Shown here in pieces: positions 8,264 to 16,886 of a DNA stretch of 64,000 nt (the stretch's first letter is position 1; each line of letters begins with the position of its first letter). A program made the position numbers and the translations under genes. The DNA lies in assembly GCF_900105755.1 (NCBI RefSeq), contig NZ_FNTQ01000001.1, forward strand, positions 5,208,001 through 5,272,000, given 5' to 3'. This DNA is from Streptomyces sp. Ag109_O5-10. Its GTDB lineage: Bacteria; Actinomycetota; Actinomycetes; Streptomycetales; Streptomycetaceae. Below the pieces are notes generated by a model that had not been told where the DNA came from, ran no database searches, and saw nothing but the letters and a program-made list of their open reading frames with translations.

Positions 8264-9466
8264 GTGAACGTGCATCGGCCGGCCGGCGCGGGCGGCGCCG
8301 ACGGTGACCTGCGGGGTGTTCTGCAGCGCTTCGACGTGGGCGTCGTGGTGCGCAGGATGGAGGACGGTTTCGCCCGGCTCCCCGCCTACACCGACTTCCA
8401 GTGGCCGGTGGACCGGGCCGCGGTGGTGCGCTGGAACGTCGACCTCGTCCTGCGCTGGCTGGTCGACGGCCTGCCCCCGGACGACTACCTCCGGTCCGAG
8501 CTCCACGAGTTCCTGCGTGCCCGCGCGATGTCCGGGCAGCCGATCGAGGGCAGCATCCTGGTCTACCGCCGCGGTGCGCGCATGCTCTGGGAGGCGCTGC
8601 TGGATCTGGCGTCGGACGCCGACCGGGCGGTGCTGCTCGCCCGGTCGGAGACCGTCTGGGGCTGTCTGGAGGACTACCTCGACCTGGTCGTGGAGGTGTT
8701 CGCGCGGGCCTACTCGGACCAGGAGGACGCGCCGTCCACGGCCGGTGACCGGCGCGCCCGTACCCTGTTCGACCGGCTGTGCGCCCGGCTGCCCGTCACG
8801 ATCGAGGACCAGGACCGGGCCGCCCGGCTCGGCTTCGACCTGGTGGAGCCGTACCGGCCGTTCACCGCGCAGCTCGCCGGGGCGTCGGTCGCCGCGCACG
8901 CCGACCTCGCGTTCCGGCTGCGTGCGGCGGGGGCGCTGGCCTTCACCGAGGGGCTGCGGGTCACCGGGCTGACCCCGTCGGGATTCGGCTGGACGGCGTT
9001 CCTCGAAGACCCGCGGCTGCTGCTGGCCGAGGACGAGCCGCTGGCCCGCGGCCGGCTCGGGGCGGCGGCCGACGGGCTGCGTGCGCTGATCGCCATCGGG
9101 GCCCGGTCCGGGCGCCGGGGCCGGGTGCGGGCCGACGACCACCTGCCCGAACTGCTGCTCGCCGATGCCCCGGACACCGCCGACCGGGTGGTCCGGCGGG
9201 TCTTCGGGCCGCTGGAGCGTGCCGACGCCGTGGACCTGGCGGCCACCCTGCGCTGCCTCGCCGCCCACGGTTTCGACAGCACGGCGGCCGCGGCCGCGCT
9301 GCCGGTGCACCGCAACACCCTGCTGTACCGGGTGGGCCGGATCGAGAAGCTGACCGGCCTGTCTCTCCGGGAGCAGCGGGACCGCACCCTCGTCCTGCTC
9401 GCGGTCACCTGGGAGACCCTCGGCCGGGACCTGCGACCGGCCGGCGCGGAGCCCGACGGTTCCTAG
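8264..9466 (+). CDS. PucR/CdaR-type helix-turn-helix regulator (1)
   Basis: A 400-aa regulator with a PucR C-terminal helix-turn-helix: AAAALPVHRNTLLYRVGRI lies at about residues 345-363. The middle region (VTIEDQDRAARLGFDL) is the GGDEF-like/central region typical of the family. It starts at GTG 8264 after GGAAGGATC. Its TAG stop at 9464-9466 lies within the CTAG that borders the 169-bp mobile element. It is a paralogue of the regulator at 11091 (same LGFDL..PY.PF segment and nearly the same recognition helix). The ligand is unknown. Confidence 0.85.
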   Translation: MNVHRPAGAGGADGDLRGVLQRFDVGVVVRRMEDGFARLPAYTDFQWPVDRAAVVRWNVDLVLRWLVDGLPPDDYLRSELHEFLRARAMSGQPIEGSILVYRRGARMLWEALLDLASDADRAVLLARSETVWGCLEDYLDLVVEVFARAYSDQEDAPSTAGDRRARTLFDRLCARLPVTIEDQDRAARLGFDLVEPYRPFTAQLAGASVAAHADLAFRLRAAGALAFTEGLRVTGLTPSGFGWTAFLEDPRLLLAEDEPLARGRLGAAADGLRALIAIGARSGRRGRVRADDHLPELLLADAPDTADRVVRRVFGPLERADAVDLAATLRCLAAHGFDSTAAAAALPVHRNTLLYRVGRIEKLTGLSLREQRDRTLVLLAVTWETLGRDLRPAGAEPDGS

Positions 9467-9631
9467 TGCCGCAACAGGCAACGTTCGCCCCGTCACGACG
9501 CCCGGCACGCACTCTCGCCGCACCGGACGGAAGCCCAAGTACGTCCAGTACGAGGACTTCCGGCCGGCACGCCGAGAGCACGCACCGGACGCCGCTCCTT
9601 GACGGGCAAACGTTGCCTGCCGCGGCACTAG
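9463..9631. mobile_element. MITE-like element, copy 1 (169 bp with CTAG flanks)
   Basis: It is bounded by CTAG on each side, with imperfect ~28-bp terminal inverted repeats beginning TGCCGC and containing CAGGCAACGTT. The sequence is identical to 36912-37080. It encodes no transposase. A central hairpin has 11-bp arms at 9523-9533 and 9557-9567 (one mismatch) and a 23-nt loop starting CCCAAGTACGTCCAGT. The CTAG flanks fit a 4-bp target duplication such as IS5-group elements make, so trans mobilisation by an IS5-like transposase is inferred. The left CTAG carries the stop of the PucR gene and the right CTAG carries the stop of the convergent HdeD gene. Confidence 0.85.
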
Positions 9632-10179
9632 GCCGGCCGCCCGGTGCCCCGCAGCAGGCGGGCCAGGCCCAGCTGCATGGCGCCGAGCATGATCATCCAG
9701 AGGCCGGCCAGGAACGCCAGCGTCAGCAGCGACAGCTGTGGCCAGGTCAGCAGCATCAGTCCGGCGACGACACCGAGCAGGCCGATGAAGACGTTCCAGC
9801 CGCGTCCGGGCAGACCGGGACGGTCCAGCGCCACGAACACGGCCGTGAAACCGTCGACCACCCAGTAGATGCCGAGCAGCAGCCCGAGCGCGAGCACCGT
9901 GATCAGCACGTGCCGCAGGCTGTACAGCCCGAGCAGCAGACTGACCACGCCGAGGACTCCCGTCAGGGCGCGGGCGGTGTCCCCTGCGCCCAGGCTCACC
10001 GAGCCCACCAGGCGGAACACCCCGGTGGCCACGAGCTGTACGCCGAAGACGACCGCGAGCACGACCAGTGTCGGGCCGGGCCAGGCCACGGCGACGACGC
10101 CGGAGCCGATCGAGACCAGCCCGAAGAGCAGGTGCCATGTCCAGGAACGGCCCAGGCGGGCCAGGGGGCTCTTGTGCAT
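9628..10179 (-). CDS. HdeD-family (DUF308) membrane protein
   Basis: A 183-aa integral membrane protein with about six hydrophobic helices in two similar halves and the family-typical stretches IGSGVVAVAWPGPTLVVLAV and IGLLGVVAGLMLLTWPQLSL. HdeD relatives are linked to acid or envelope stress, but their molecular function is unclear. The TAG stop is supplied by the right-hand CTAG flank of the mobile element. Before insertion, this gene and the convergent PucR gene would have shared one palindromic CTAG as their stop. Confidence 0.85.
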   Translation of the reverse strand: MHKSPLARLGRSWTWHLLFGLVSIGSGVVAVAWPGPTLVVLAVVFGVQLVATGVFRLVGSVSLGAGDTARALTGVLGVVSLLLGLYSLRHVLITVLALGLLLGIYWVVDGFTAVFVALDRPGLPGRGWNVFIGLLGVVAGLMLLTWPQLSLLTLAFLAGLWMIMLGAMQLGLARLLRGTGRPA

Positions 10180-10300
10180 GCGGCGAAGCTACGGGCGCTC
10201 CCGCTGGGCGGTCTTCCAAAAACCGGGCGGGTGTTCGTGCCCGGGCACAAGGCGGCAGGGCGTTGAATGACGGCAGAGCACCAGTACGGGAGGGGAGCGT

Positions 10301-10474
10301 GTGTCCGAGCTCGATCCGCGCGGGACGCCGGTCAGGACCCCGGGGGCGACTCTCCGGCAACTGCCGGCCGGGACGCCCCCCGAACGTGCCCCGGAGGCGG
10401 CCAGGGCGCGCTGCGAAAGTCCCGGGCGTGACGCCCGGCCCCGGCCGTCGCTGCCGGGGGTGCGCGGCGTATGA
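10301..10474 (+). CDS. Small hypothetical protein, 57 aa
   Basis: A GTG start at 10301 follows a strong ribosome site (GGGAGGGGAG), and the frame ends in a TGA that overlaps the ATG of the next gene (ATGA at 10471-10474). The product is proline/arginine-rich (MSELDPRGTPVRTPG...) with no recognised domain. Coupling and ribosome site are the only support. It may merely be a translated leader for the membrane protein downstream. The stretch 10180-10300 before it shows no other gene. Confidence 0.4.
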   Translation: MSELDPRGTPVRTPGATLRQLPAGTPPERAPEAARARCESPGRDARPRPSLPGVRGV

Positions 10475-10992
10475 GCGTCCCGGCCGACTGGGAGAGCTTC
10501 GCCGTGATGACCGGAGGAGCCAGCGCCGCCCTCACCGGGCTGCTGTTCGTCGCGGTGTCCGTGGACACCGGCCGGATCGCCCGGCACCCGGGCCTGCGGG
10601 CGGGCGCGGCGCAGACCCTGGTGCTGTTCATCGCGCCGCTGCTCATGGCCACCGCCCTGCTCGTGCCCGGCCAGCCCGACCCGGTGCTGGGCGCCGAGCT
10701 CATCGCCATGGGGATCGGCGCCTGCCTGAGCCTGCTGGCCATCGGGCGGAACAAGCGCGAGGCGGCCGTCGACGACGGGCGGCTGACCGACATCTTCGAC
10801 CGCCGGGACACCAACGTGGTCGTCATGCTGCTGTTCGTGGCGGCCGGGGCCCTGCTGGCCTTCGGCCACGACGCGGGCCTCTACCTGCTGCTGCCTGCCT
10901 CCGCCGTGGCGTTCGTCAGCGGGGTGCTGAACGCGTGGCGCTTCCTGCTCCCGCCGCCGCACGCGCACCCGCCGCGGAAGCCGGACAGCTGA
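10471..10992 (+). CDS. Small conserved membrane protein
   Basis: A 173-aa protein with about four hydrophobic helices (for example TGGASAALTGLLFVAVSV near residues 14-31). The opening, an acidic segment followed by a GGASAALTGLLF helix, is a pattern seen in conserved hypothetical actinobacterial membrane proteins. No enzymatic motif is visible. It starts by an ATGA overlap with the small frame upstream. It lies between HdeD and a second PucR-type regulator, which suggests stress or envelope control but proves nothing. Confidence 0.7.
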   Translation: MSVPADWESFAVMTGGASAALTGLLFVAVSVDTGRIARHPGLRAGAAQTLVLFIAPLLMATALLVPGQPDPVLGAELIAMGIGACLSLLAIGRNKREAAVDDGRLTDIFDRRDTNVVVMLLFVAAGALLAFGHDAGLYLLLPASAVAFVSGVLNAWRFLLPPPHAHPPRKPDS

Positions 10993-11090
10993 TCACCGGT
11001 GCCGGCGGTGAACCCAGAGCCCGGCCGCACCGGCCACCACGCGAGCCGGGGCACGCCGGCCGCATCGACCCCCCCCGGAAGGTGACGCGC

Positions 11091-12284
11091 ATGTACGCCA
11101 CGCCCCGCGCCGACGCCTGCTCCGCGGCGGCCGGCCGGCTGCGCGGCGTACTCCGCCGCCTGGACCCGGACCTGATGGCGCATCAGCTGGCCCGCGGCCT
11201 GGCGGAGGTGCCGACCGGCCGGATACCCGGACCCGGCTGCCGGGCCGGGTCCCGGGAGGACCTGATCCGCCGTAGCGTCGAACTGATCAGGAACTGGCTG
11301 CTGAGCGGGCAGGAACCTGCCGGGGACGCGCTGTCGGAACTCTACGAGGCGGCGCGCGCGGCGGCCAGGCACGGCCTTCTCGCCGAGGACGCGTTCCGTG
11401 CCTGCTCCGGGGCGGCACGCGCGGTGTGCAGCGCGCTGCTTGAGCTCAGCCCGGCCGAGGACCGGGTGTGGCTGATGCCCCAGCTGGACGTGGCGTGGGC
11501 GTTCCTGGACATCGCCCTGACGACCGTGCGGCGGGCGTTCGCCGATCAGCGGGAGCTGCCGTCCGCCGACGGCAACTCCCGCGCGGCGGCGCTCTTCGCC
11601 CGGATCTGCGCCCGGTCGGCGACGACCGTCGAGGACCTGGACCGGGCGGAACGGCTGGGCTTCGACCTCGCCGGCCCGTACTGCCCTTTCGTGACGGCGC
11701 TCGACGGCGGCTCGGCCGCCGCCCACGCCGGCCTGGCGGCGCGGCTGCGGAGCGCGGGGGCGCTGGCCTGCGCGGAGGGGCACCGGGTGGCCGGGCTGAC
11801 CCGGCCGGGGTTCGACTGGACGGACTTCCTCGCCGACAGCGCGCTGGTCCTCGCCGCCGAGCCGGCCACCGGCCGGGCGGCACTGGCGGAGACGGTCGGC
11901 ACCCTGCACGACCTGGTCACCCTGGGGAGCAGGGCGGGACGCCGGGGGCGGATCCGCCTCGACGACTTCCTGACGGAGGTCATGCTCGGGAACTCCCCCC
12001 AGCTCGCCGACGGCGTCATGCGGCGCGTACTGGGCCGGCTCGATGCCGAGGACCCCTCCGGAACGCTGTCGCGGACACTGGCGTGCCTGGTCGCGCACGG
12101 TTTCAACCGGACGGCGGCCGCGGCGGCCCTGCCGGCCCACCGCAACACCCTGCTCTACCGGATCAACCGGATCGAGAAGCTGTCCGGCCTCGACCTCGAC
12201 CGGCACGCCCACCGGGAGCTGGCCCGGCTGGCGGTGGTCCGGGCGGAGACGACGGGTACGCGCACCGCGCCTCGCTCCGCGTGA
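11091..12284 (+). CDS. PucR/CdaR-type helix-turn-helix regulator (2)
   Basis: A 397-aa paralogue of the regulator at 8264. The C-terminal helix-turn-helix reads AAAALPAHRNTLLYRINRI, almost the same recognition helix, and the central region has TTVEDLDRAERLGFDLAGPY. ATG at 11091 follows GGAAGGTG. The two regulators flank two membrane-protein genes and point the same way. This one precedes the hydrolase/pyruvate-oxidase/catalase-like operon by about 200 bases and may control it. The gap 12285-12489 shows no gene. Confidence 0.85.
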   Translation: MYATPRADACSAAAGRLRGVLRRLDPDLMAHQLARGLAEVPTGRIPGPGCRAGSREDLIRRSVELIRNWLLSGQEPAGDALSELYEAARAAARHGLLAEDAFRACSGAARAVCSALLELSPAEDRVWLMPQLDVAWAFLDIALTTVRRAFADQRELPSADGNSRAAALFARICARSATTVEDLDRAERLGFDLAGPYCPFVTALDGGSAAAHAGLAARLRSAGALACAEGHRVAGLTRPGFDWTDFLADSALVLAAEPATGRAALAETVGTLHDLVTLGSRAGRRGRIRLDDFLTEVMLGNSPQLADGVMRRVLGRLDAEDPSGTLSRTLACLVAHGFNRTAAAAALPAHRNTLLYRINRIEKLSGLDLDRHAHRELARLAVVRAETTGTRTAPRSA

Positions 12285-12489
12285 CCGGGCCGGCCGGCCC
12301 GCACCGGCCGGCCCCGCGCCGTTCCGGGAGCCCGCCTTCTGTCCGGGCGCCGTCATGGTGCCCAACGGCGGCCCCGCTTCTTGTCCCCGTGCACAACGAG
12401 GCAGGTGCCACGCTGTCCGGCGGCAGGGTCCGGCGGAGCCGGGATTCCCGCCCTGCCGGCACCCTTACCGCGATGGAGGAGATGCGGGC

Positions 12490-13335
12490 ATGACGACGGC
12501 CCCGGACACGATCGTCCTGATACACGGCCTGTGGATGACGCCGCTCGCCTGGGAGCACTGGGTGACCCGGTACGAGGAGCGCGGATTCACCGTGCTGACG
12601 CCCGGATACCCGGGGATCGAGCCCGGGGAGGCCGGGGTCGAGGCGCTCCGGAAGGACGCCTCCGCGATCGCCGGGGTCGGCGTCCGCGAGGTGCTGGACC
12701 ATCTCACCGGCCTCATCGAGGAGTTGGAAAGTCCGCCGATCATCATGGGGCACTCGTTCGGCGGGACCTTCGCCCAGCTGCTGGTGGGCGCCGGGCTCGG
12801 GGCGGCGGGGGTGTCGCTCGACGGCGCGGCGGTCAAGGGCGTGAACGCGATGCCCCTGTCCGAGCTCCGTTCGGTGCTGCCGGTCCTGAAGGACCCGGCG
12901 AACGTGCGCCGGGCCGTCCCGCTGACGGCCGAGCAGTTCCACTACGCCTTCACCAACACCCTGGACGAGGACGCCTCCCGGCGCGCCTACGACCGCTACG
13001 CGGTGCCGACGCCGGCCCGCATCCTCTTCCAGGGCGGTCTCGCGGCCGTCACCCGTCACGCGGCCACCACCTTCGACTTCGCCGACGACGACCGGGCGCC
13101 GCTGCTGTTCGTCTCCGGCGGCAGCGACCACATCCTGCCCCCGGTCGTCCAGCGGCAGAACTACGAGAAGAACGTCAAGCACTCGACGGCGGTCACCGCG
13201 CACACCGTGTTCGAGGGGCGCGACCACTTCACCTGCGGTGAGCCCGGGTGGGAGGCGGTGGCCGACTTCGCCCTCGACTGGGCGCTGGACCCGCGCCCCG
13301 GAGTCCTCGACTCCGCGACCGGCGACCCGGTGTGA
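12490..13335 (+). CDS. Alpha/beta-fold hydrolase
   Basis: A 281-aa alpha/beta hydrolase. The oxyanion region is IHGLWMTP, the nucleophile elbow is GHSFGG with Ser89, the acid is in GGSDHILPP and the base histidine is in GRDHFT. The fold resembles bacterial non-haem haloperoxidase/esterase-like enzymes; the substrate is unknown. The ATG at 12490 has GGAGGA upstream. It is followed at 31 bases by the thiamine-diphosphate enzyme on the same strand, probably as one operon. Confidence 0.88.
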   Translation: MTTAPDTIVLIHGLWMTPLAWEHWVTRYEERGFTVLTPGYPGIEPGEAGVEALRKDASAIAGVGVREVLDHLTGLIEELESPPIIMGHSFGGTFAQLLVGAGLGAAGVSLDGAAVKGVNAMPLSELRSVLPVLKDPANVRRAVPLTAEQFHYAFTNTLDEDASRRAYDRYAVPTPARILFQGGLAAVTRHAATTFDFADDDRAPLLFVSGGSDHILPPVVQRQNYEKNVKHSTAVTAHTVFEGRDHFTCGEPGWEAVADFALDWALDPRPGVLDSATGDPV

Positions 13336-13366
13336 CCGGCCGACCTCCGAGAACGGAAGGTGCGCG

Positions 13367-15103
13367 ATGTCCAGGACAGTGGCCGACGGCCTGTGGGAAA
13401 TGCTGGTCAGCGCCGGGGTGCGACGCTGTTACGGGATCGTGGGTGACGCGCTCAACCCGGTGGTCGACGCCCTGCGCCGCAACGGCCAGGTCGACTTCGT
13501 GCATGTGCGCAACGAGGAGTTCGGCGTCTTCGCCGCCGTCGCCGAGGCACGGCTGACGGGGCAGCCCGTCGTGGTCTGCGGAACGGCGGGACCGGGCGTC
13601 GTACACCTGGTCAACGGCATGCTGGACGCCCGCAAGGAGCGGGTGCCCGTCATCGTCCTGGCCGGCGACACCGAGACCGGCCTGCTGGACAGCGAGACCG
13701 TCGAGGAGCTCAACCCGTACCGGTTCTTCGCCACCTCCGCGGTGTACGTGGCCCGGCTGGTCAACCCCGCCCAGCTCCGCCACGTCGTGACCTCGGCGGT
13801 CACGGCCGCCGTGACCCGGGGCGGACCCGCGGTCCTGTCCCTGCCCGGTGACGTCGCGGCGGCGAGCGCGCCGAAGGACCGCTACGAGATCCGGCTGCCC
13901 CGGCCGGCCCGCGCCCCGGCCGGGGCGGAGGACCTCGCCGCCATGGCCGGGCTGATCAACGAGGCCGGTACGGTGGCGGTCTTCGGCGGCCAGGGCTGCG
14001 CCGGGGCGCACGCGGAGGTGACGGCCCTGGCCGGGAAGCTCGGTGCGCCGGTCGGCTACTCGCTCAAGGGCAAGCAGTTCCTGGAGCACGACAACGCGAA
14101 CGCGGTCGGCATGACCGGGCTGCTCGGCTACGGCGGCTGCCATCACGCGCTGCACCACGCCGACGTCCTGCTGATGCTCGGTACCGACTTCCCGTTCGCC
14201 GAGTTCCTGCCGCAGCACGGCAGGACCAGGATCATCCAGGTCGACCACGAACCGGAGCGGCTCGGCAGGCGCGTTCCGGTCGACCTGGCCGTGGCCGGTG
14301 ACGTACGGGCGACCGTGCAGGCGATCCTGCCGCTGGTCGAGCCGAAGCCCGACGGCGGCTTCCTCGCCCGCTGTGTGGAGGAGACGGAACGGTTCCACCG
14401 CAGGATGCGGCACTACACGGAGAAAGGGCCGCGCATCAGGCCGATCCGGCCCGAGTACGTCGCCACCGTCCTCAGCGACCTGGCCGACGAGGACGCCCTG
14501 TTCTTCGCGGACACCGGCACCCCCGTCATCTGGGCCGCCCGGCACATCAGGTACGGGCCGCGGCGGCGGCTGTCCGGATCGTTCTCGTGGGCGTCCATGG
14601 CCACCGCGTCGCCCGGCGCGTTCGGTGCGCAGCTCGCCTTCCCCGGACGGCAGACGATCGCGCTGTGCGGCGACGGCGGGTTCAGCATGCTCGCGCTCGG
14701 CGACCTGCTCACCGAGGTGCAGCGCCGGCTGCCGGTCGTGCACGTCGTCCTGAACAACAGCGGGCTGGAGTTCGTCAGGATCGAGCAGCAGGAGGCGGGC
14801 CTCGTGCCGTTCGGGACCGACTTCGCGACCCCGGACTTCGCCGCCGTCGCCGAGGCGATGGGCGCCAGGGGTATCCGCATCGAAGATCCCGGCGAGGTGG
14901 CGGACGGGCTCGCGACCGCCCTGGCCCACACCGGCGGCCCGGTCGTCGTCGACGTCCTCGTCGATCCCTACGCGCTCGCGATCCCGGCCCGGGTGCCCGC
15001 CAGCACCGCCGCGGGGTTCACCCTGAGCGCGGCGCGGCAGGTCTTCGCCGGCCGCCTGGACGACGTCGTCGACACCGCCACGCACAACGTCCGGCTCGCC
15101 TGA
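13367..15103 (+). CDS. Thiamine-diphosphate enzyme, pyruvate oxidase / quinone-dependent pyruvate dehydrogenase type
   Basis: A 578-aa three-domain ThDP enzyme. The activating glutamate lies in HVRNEE (Glu50/51) and the ThDP/Mg motif runs from GDGGFSML at about 435 to the asparagine pair near 462. Overall it is like PoxB/pyruvate oxidase: decarboxylation of pyruvate to acetate (or acetyl-phosphate) with transfer of electrons to quinone or oxygen. The FAD-binding middle domain is present. If it is an oxygen-using oxidase it would make H2O2, which suits the catalase-like gene directly downstream. The choice between oxidase and quinone dehydrogenase is not settled by sequence alone. Confidence 0.85.
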   Translation: MSRTVADGLWEMLVSAGVRRCYGIVGDALNPVVDALRRNGQVDFVHVRNEEFGVFAAVAEARLTGQPVVVCGTAGPGVVHLVNGMLDARKERVPVIVLAGDTETGLLDSETVEELNPYRFFATSAVYVARLVNPAQLRHVVTSAVTAAVTRGGPAVLSLPGDVAAASAPKDRYEIRLPRPARAPAGAEDLAAMAGLINEAGTVAVFGGQGCAGAHAEVTALAGKLGAPVGYSLKGKQFLEHDNANAVGMTGLLGYGGCHHALHHADVLLMLGTDFPFAEFLPQHGRTRIIQVDHEPERLGRRVPVDLAVAGDVRATVQAILPLVEPKPDGGFLARCVEETERFHRRMRHYTEKGPRIRPIRPEYVATVLSDLADEDALFFADTGTPVIWAARHIRYGPRRRLSGSFSWASMATASPGAFGAQLAFPGRQTIALCGDGGFSMLALGDLLTEVQRRLPVVHVVLNNSGLEFVRIEQQEAGLVPFGTDFATPDFAAVAEAMGARGIRIEDPGEVADGLATALAHTGGPVVVDVLVDPYALAIPARVPASTAAGFTLSAARQVFAGRLDDVVDTATHNVRLA

Positions 15104-15129
15104 CCGGCCGACACGACAGGAAGACCGAT

Positions 15130-15168
15130 ATGACCGGCCCATCCGCAGCGGAGGACAACGCGTCGTGA
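15130..15168 (+). CDS. Possible 12-codon coupling minigene
   Basis: ATG at 15130 with AGGAAGA upstream opens a 12-aa frame (MTGPSAAEDNAS) whose TGA overlaps the GTG start of the catalase-like gene. It may serve translational coupling across the 61-bp gap; chance cannot be excluded. Confidence 0.25.
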   Translation: MTGPSAAEDNAS

Positions 15169-16187
15169 CAGAGAAACAGGGCTCCCCGCCCGCCCCCCGG
15201 CCCGGCTGGCGCGAGATCTACCACGGCGGCTCACCCGAGGCCGAGGAGAGGCACTTCCGGGACCTCGCCGACGTCATCGTGGGCGTGCAGCGGGCGAACC
15301 GGCGCAGATCCGGTTCGCCGGTCTCCCACCGCACCTTCCACGCCAAGATCGTCGTCGGTGTGGACAACGCCGAACTCGCCTTCCGGGACGATCTGCCCGC
15401 CGCACTGTGCGCCGGGGACTTCACCCCGGGCGCCCGGTTCCCGGTCACCGTCCGGCTGTCCAACGCGAGCGGCGCCGTCCGCGCCGACAGCAGCCCGGAT
15501 CTGCGCGGCGCGGCCCTGAAGATCAGGCTGCCCGGCGGCGGGGAGCACGACCTGCTCATGACCAGCTACCCGGTCTCCCACGCCCGCGACGCCACCCAGT
15601 TCGTCGAGATCGCCAGGATCGGCGCCGGACCCAGGCCGCTGGTGCTGCCCCGCATGCTGCTGAGGTTCGGCCCGTCGGAGACCGCGCGCATCCTCGGCAA
15701 CCTGCGGAGGGCCAACCGCCCGTCGGCCGGCCTGGCGCAGGAGTCGTACTGGAGCCGGGGGGCCGTCCTGTGGGGGGACGCGGGTCCCGTACGGTTCCGG
15801 CTCAGCCCCCTCGGCGGTCCGGCCCCGGCCCTCGCACCGGCGGCGGATCCGGCGGACGAACTGCGGACCCGCTTCGCGGCCGGGCTGAGCGGCGCCCCGG
15901 TCCGGTTCGCCCTGCACGTCCAGAAGTTCGTGGACGAGCGGCTCACCCCGATCGAGGACGGCGCGGTGGAGTGGCGGGAAGGCGACTCGCCCTGGCTCGG
16001 CGTGGCCACGCTGACCATCCCGGCGCAGGACCTGCTCGGTGCGGCGGGCCAGGCCACCCGCGACCGCGTCGACACCCTCGCCTTCAACCCGTGGCACGCC
16101 CCGCCGGAGTTCCGGCCGCTCGGCAACCTCAACCGGGCCCGCCGCGCGGTCTACACGGCCAGCGCCCGGGAATGGCAGGCGGGGTAG
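15165..16187 (+). CDS. Catalase-superfamily (allene-oxide-synthase-like) haem protein
   Basis: A 340-aa protein of the reduced catalase-like superfamily. It carries the distal segment RTFHAKIVVGVDN, the core segment TVRLSNASGAVRADSSPDLR with the substrate-side asparagine, and a C-terminal FNPWHAPPEFRPLGNLNRAR. A tyrosine in RRAVY could be the proximal haem ligand. It is shorter than true catalases (about 480 aa), so peroxidase or lipid-hydroperoxide activity is as likely as catalase. It starts with GTG after GGAGGA and is coupled to the minigene upstream. Its place after a pyruvate-oxidase-like gene suggests peroxide handling. Confidence 0.75.
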   Translation: MTEKQGSPPAPRPGWREIYHGGSPEAEERHFRDLADVIVGVQRANRRRSGSPVSHRTFHAKIVVGVDNAELAFRDDLPAALCAGDFTPGARFPVTVRLSNASGAVRADSSPDLRGAALKIRLPGGGEHDLLMTSYPVSHARDATQFVEIARIGAGPRPLVLPRMLLRFGPSETARILGNLRRANRPSAGLAQESYWSRGAVLWGDAGPVRFRLSPLGGPAPALAPAADPADELRTRFAAGLSGAPVRFALHVQKFVDERLTPIEDGAVEWREGDSPWLGVATLTIPAQDLLGAAGQATRDRVDTLAFNPWHAPPEFRPLGNLNRARRAVYTASAREWQAG

Positions 16188-16209
16188 CCGCTCGCAGGCG
16201 GGAGGAGGC

Positions 16210-16806
16210 TCAGCGGAACCGCCCCCGGTGGAAGAGCAACGGTTCTTCCGGGGCCTCGCCCGTCCCCAGCGCGGTCACCCGGCCGACCACGATCAGGTGG
16301 TCGCCGCCCGTGTGGACCGCGTGGACCGTGCAGTCGATCCAGGCGGCGGCGCCGGTCAGCCGGGGGGAGCCGGAGACCGGGGCCGGGTCGTGGGTGACGC
16401 CGGCGAACTTGTCCGCGCCGCTCACCGCGAAGGCGCGGCACAGCTCGCCCTGGCCCGCGCCGAGGACGTTGACGCAGAAGACGCCGGCGCGGGCGATGCG
16501 CGGCCAGGTGGCCGACGTGCGGGCGACCATGAAGCAGACCAGGGGCGGGTCGAGGGAGAGGGAGGAGAACGACTGGCAGGCGAAGCCTGCCGGTGCGGAC
16601 TCGCCCTCGGCGGCCGGTGCGGTGATCACGGTCACCCCGGTCGCGAAGGTGCCGAGCACCCGCCGGAACTCCGTCTGGTCGACCGGCGCCCGCTCGTCCG
16701 CGCGCACGCACCGCAACTCCGGGCGCGGCAGCGACTCCACGGGGCCCGCCGCGGGGACCGACCTCAGATAACGGACGGCAGCCGCGGCCGCCCCTGCGTG
16801 TCCCAT
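16210..16806 (-). CDS. Flavin reductase-like FMN-binding protein
   Basis: A 198-aa protein of the flavin reductase (HpaC/HsaB) fold. Typical elements are FRRVLGTFATGVTVITA, GFACQSFSSLSLDPPLVCF and the C-terminal GDHLIVVGRVTAL. Such proteins supply reduced flavin to a partner monooxygenase; no obvious two-component oxygenase lies beside it, though LLM-type enzymes occur at 54-57 kb. The start is ATG 16806 (GTG 16809 also possible). A palindromic operator lies 15 bases upstream, placing it in the regional regulon. It converges with the catalase-like gene. Confidence 0.88.
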   Translation of the reverse strand: MGHAGAAAAAVRYLRSVPAAGPVESLPRPELRCVRADERAPVDQTEFRRVLGTFATGVTVITAPAAEGESAPAGFACQSFSSLSLDPPLVCFMVARTSATWPRIARAGVFCVNVLGAGQGELCRAFAVSGADKFAGVTHDPAPVSGSPRLTGAAAWIDCTVHAVHTGGDHLIVVGRVTALGTGEAPEEPLLFHRGRFR

Positions 16807-16821
16807 CACCTCTTCATTGAA

Positions 16822-16838
16822 GCTGACGGAACGTCAGA
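16822..16838. promoter_or_regulatory. Palindromic TetR-type operator, copy 2
   Basis: GCTGACGGAACGTCAGA, immediately upstream of the flavin reductase start (minus strand). The divergent membrane-protein gene begins about 50 bases on the other side. Confidence 0.75.
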
Positions 16839-16886
16839 TGGGAAGGGTGGTGCGGGCGCCGGCCGACCGCTTCGTAGGCTGCGCAC

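Noticed and set aside
6551..9466. A single 971-codon frame from the MFS gene into the PucR gene
   Set aside because: The first part is an out-of-frame shadow of the MFS transporter and the middle runs through the 7-bp satellite; only the part from 8264 has the PucR domain and a ribosome site.
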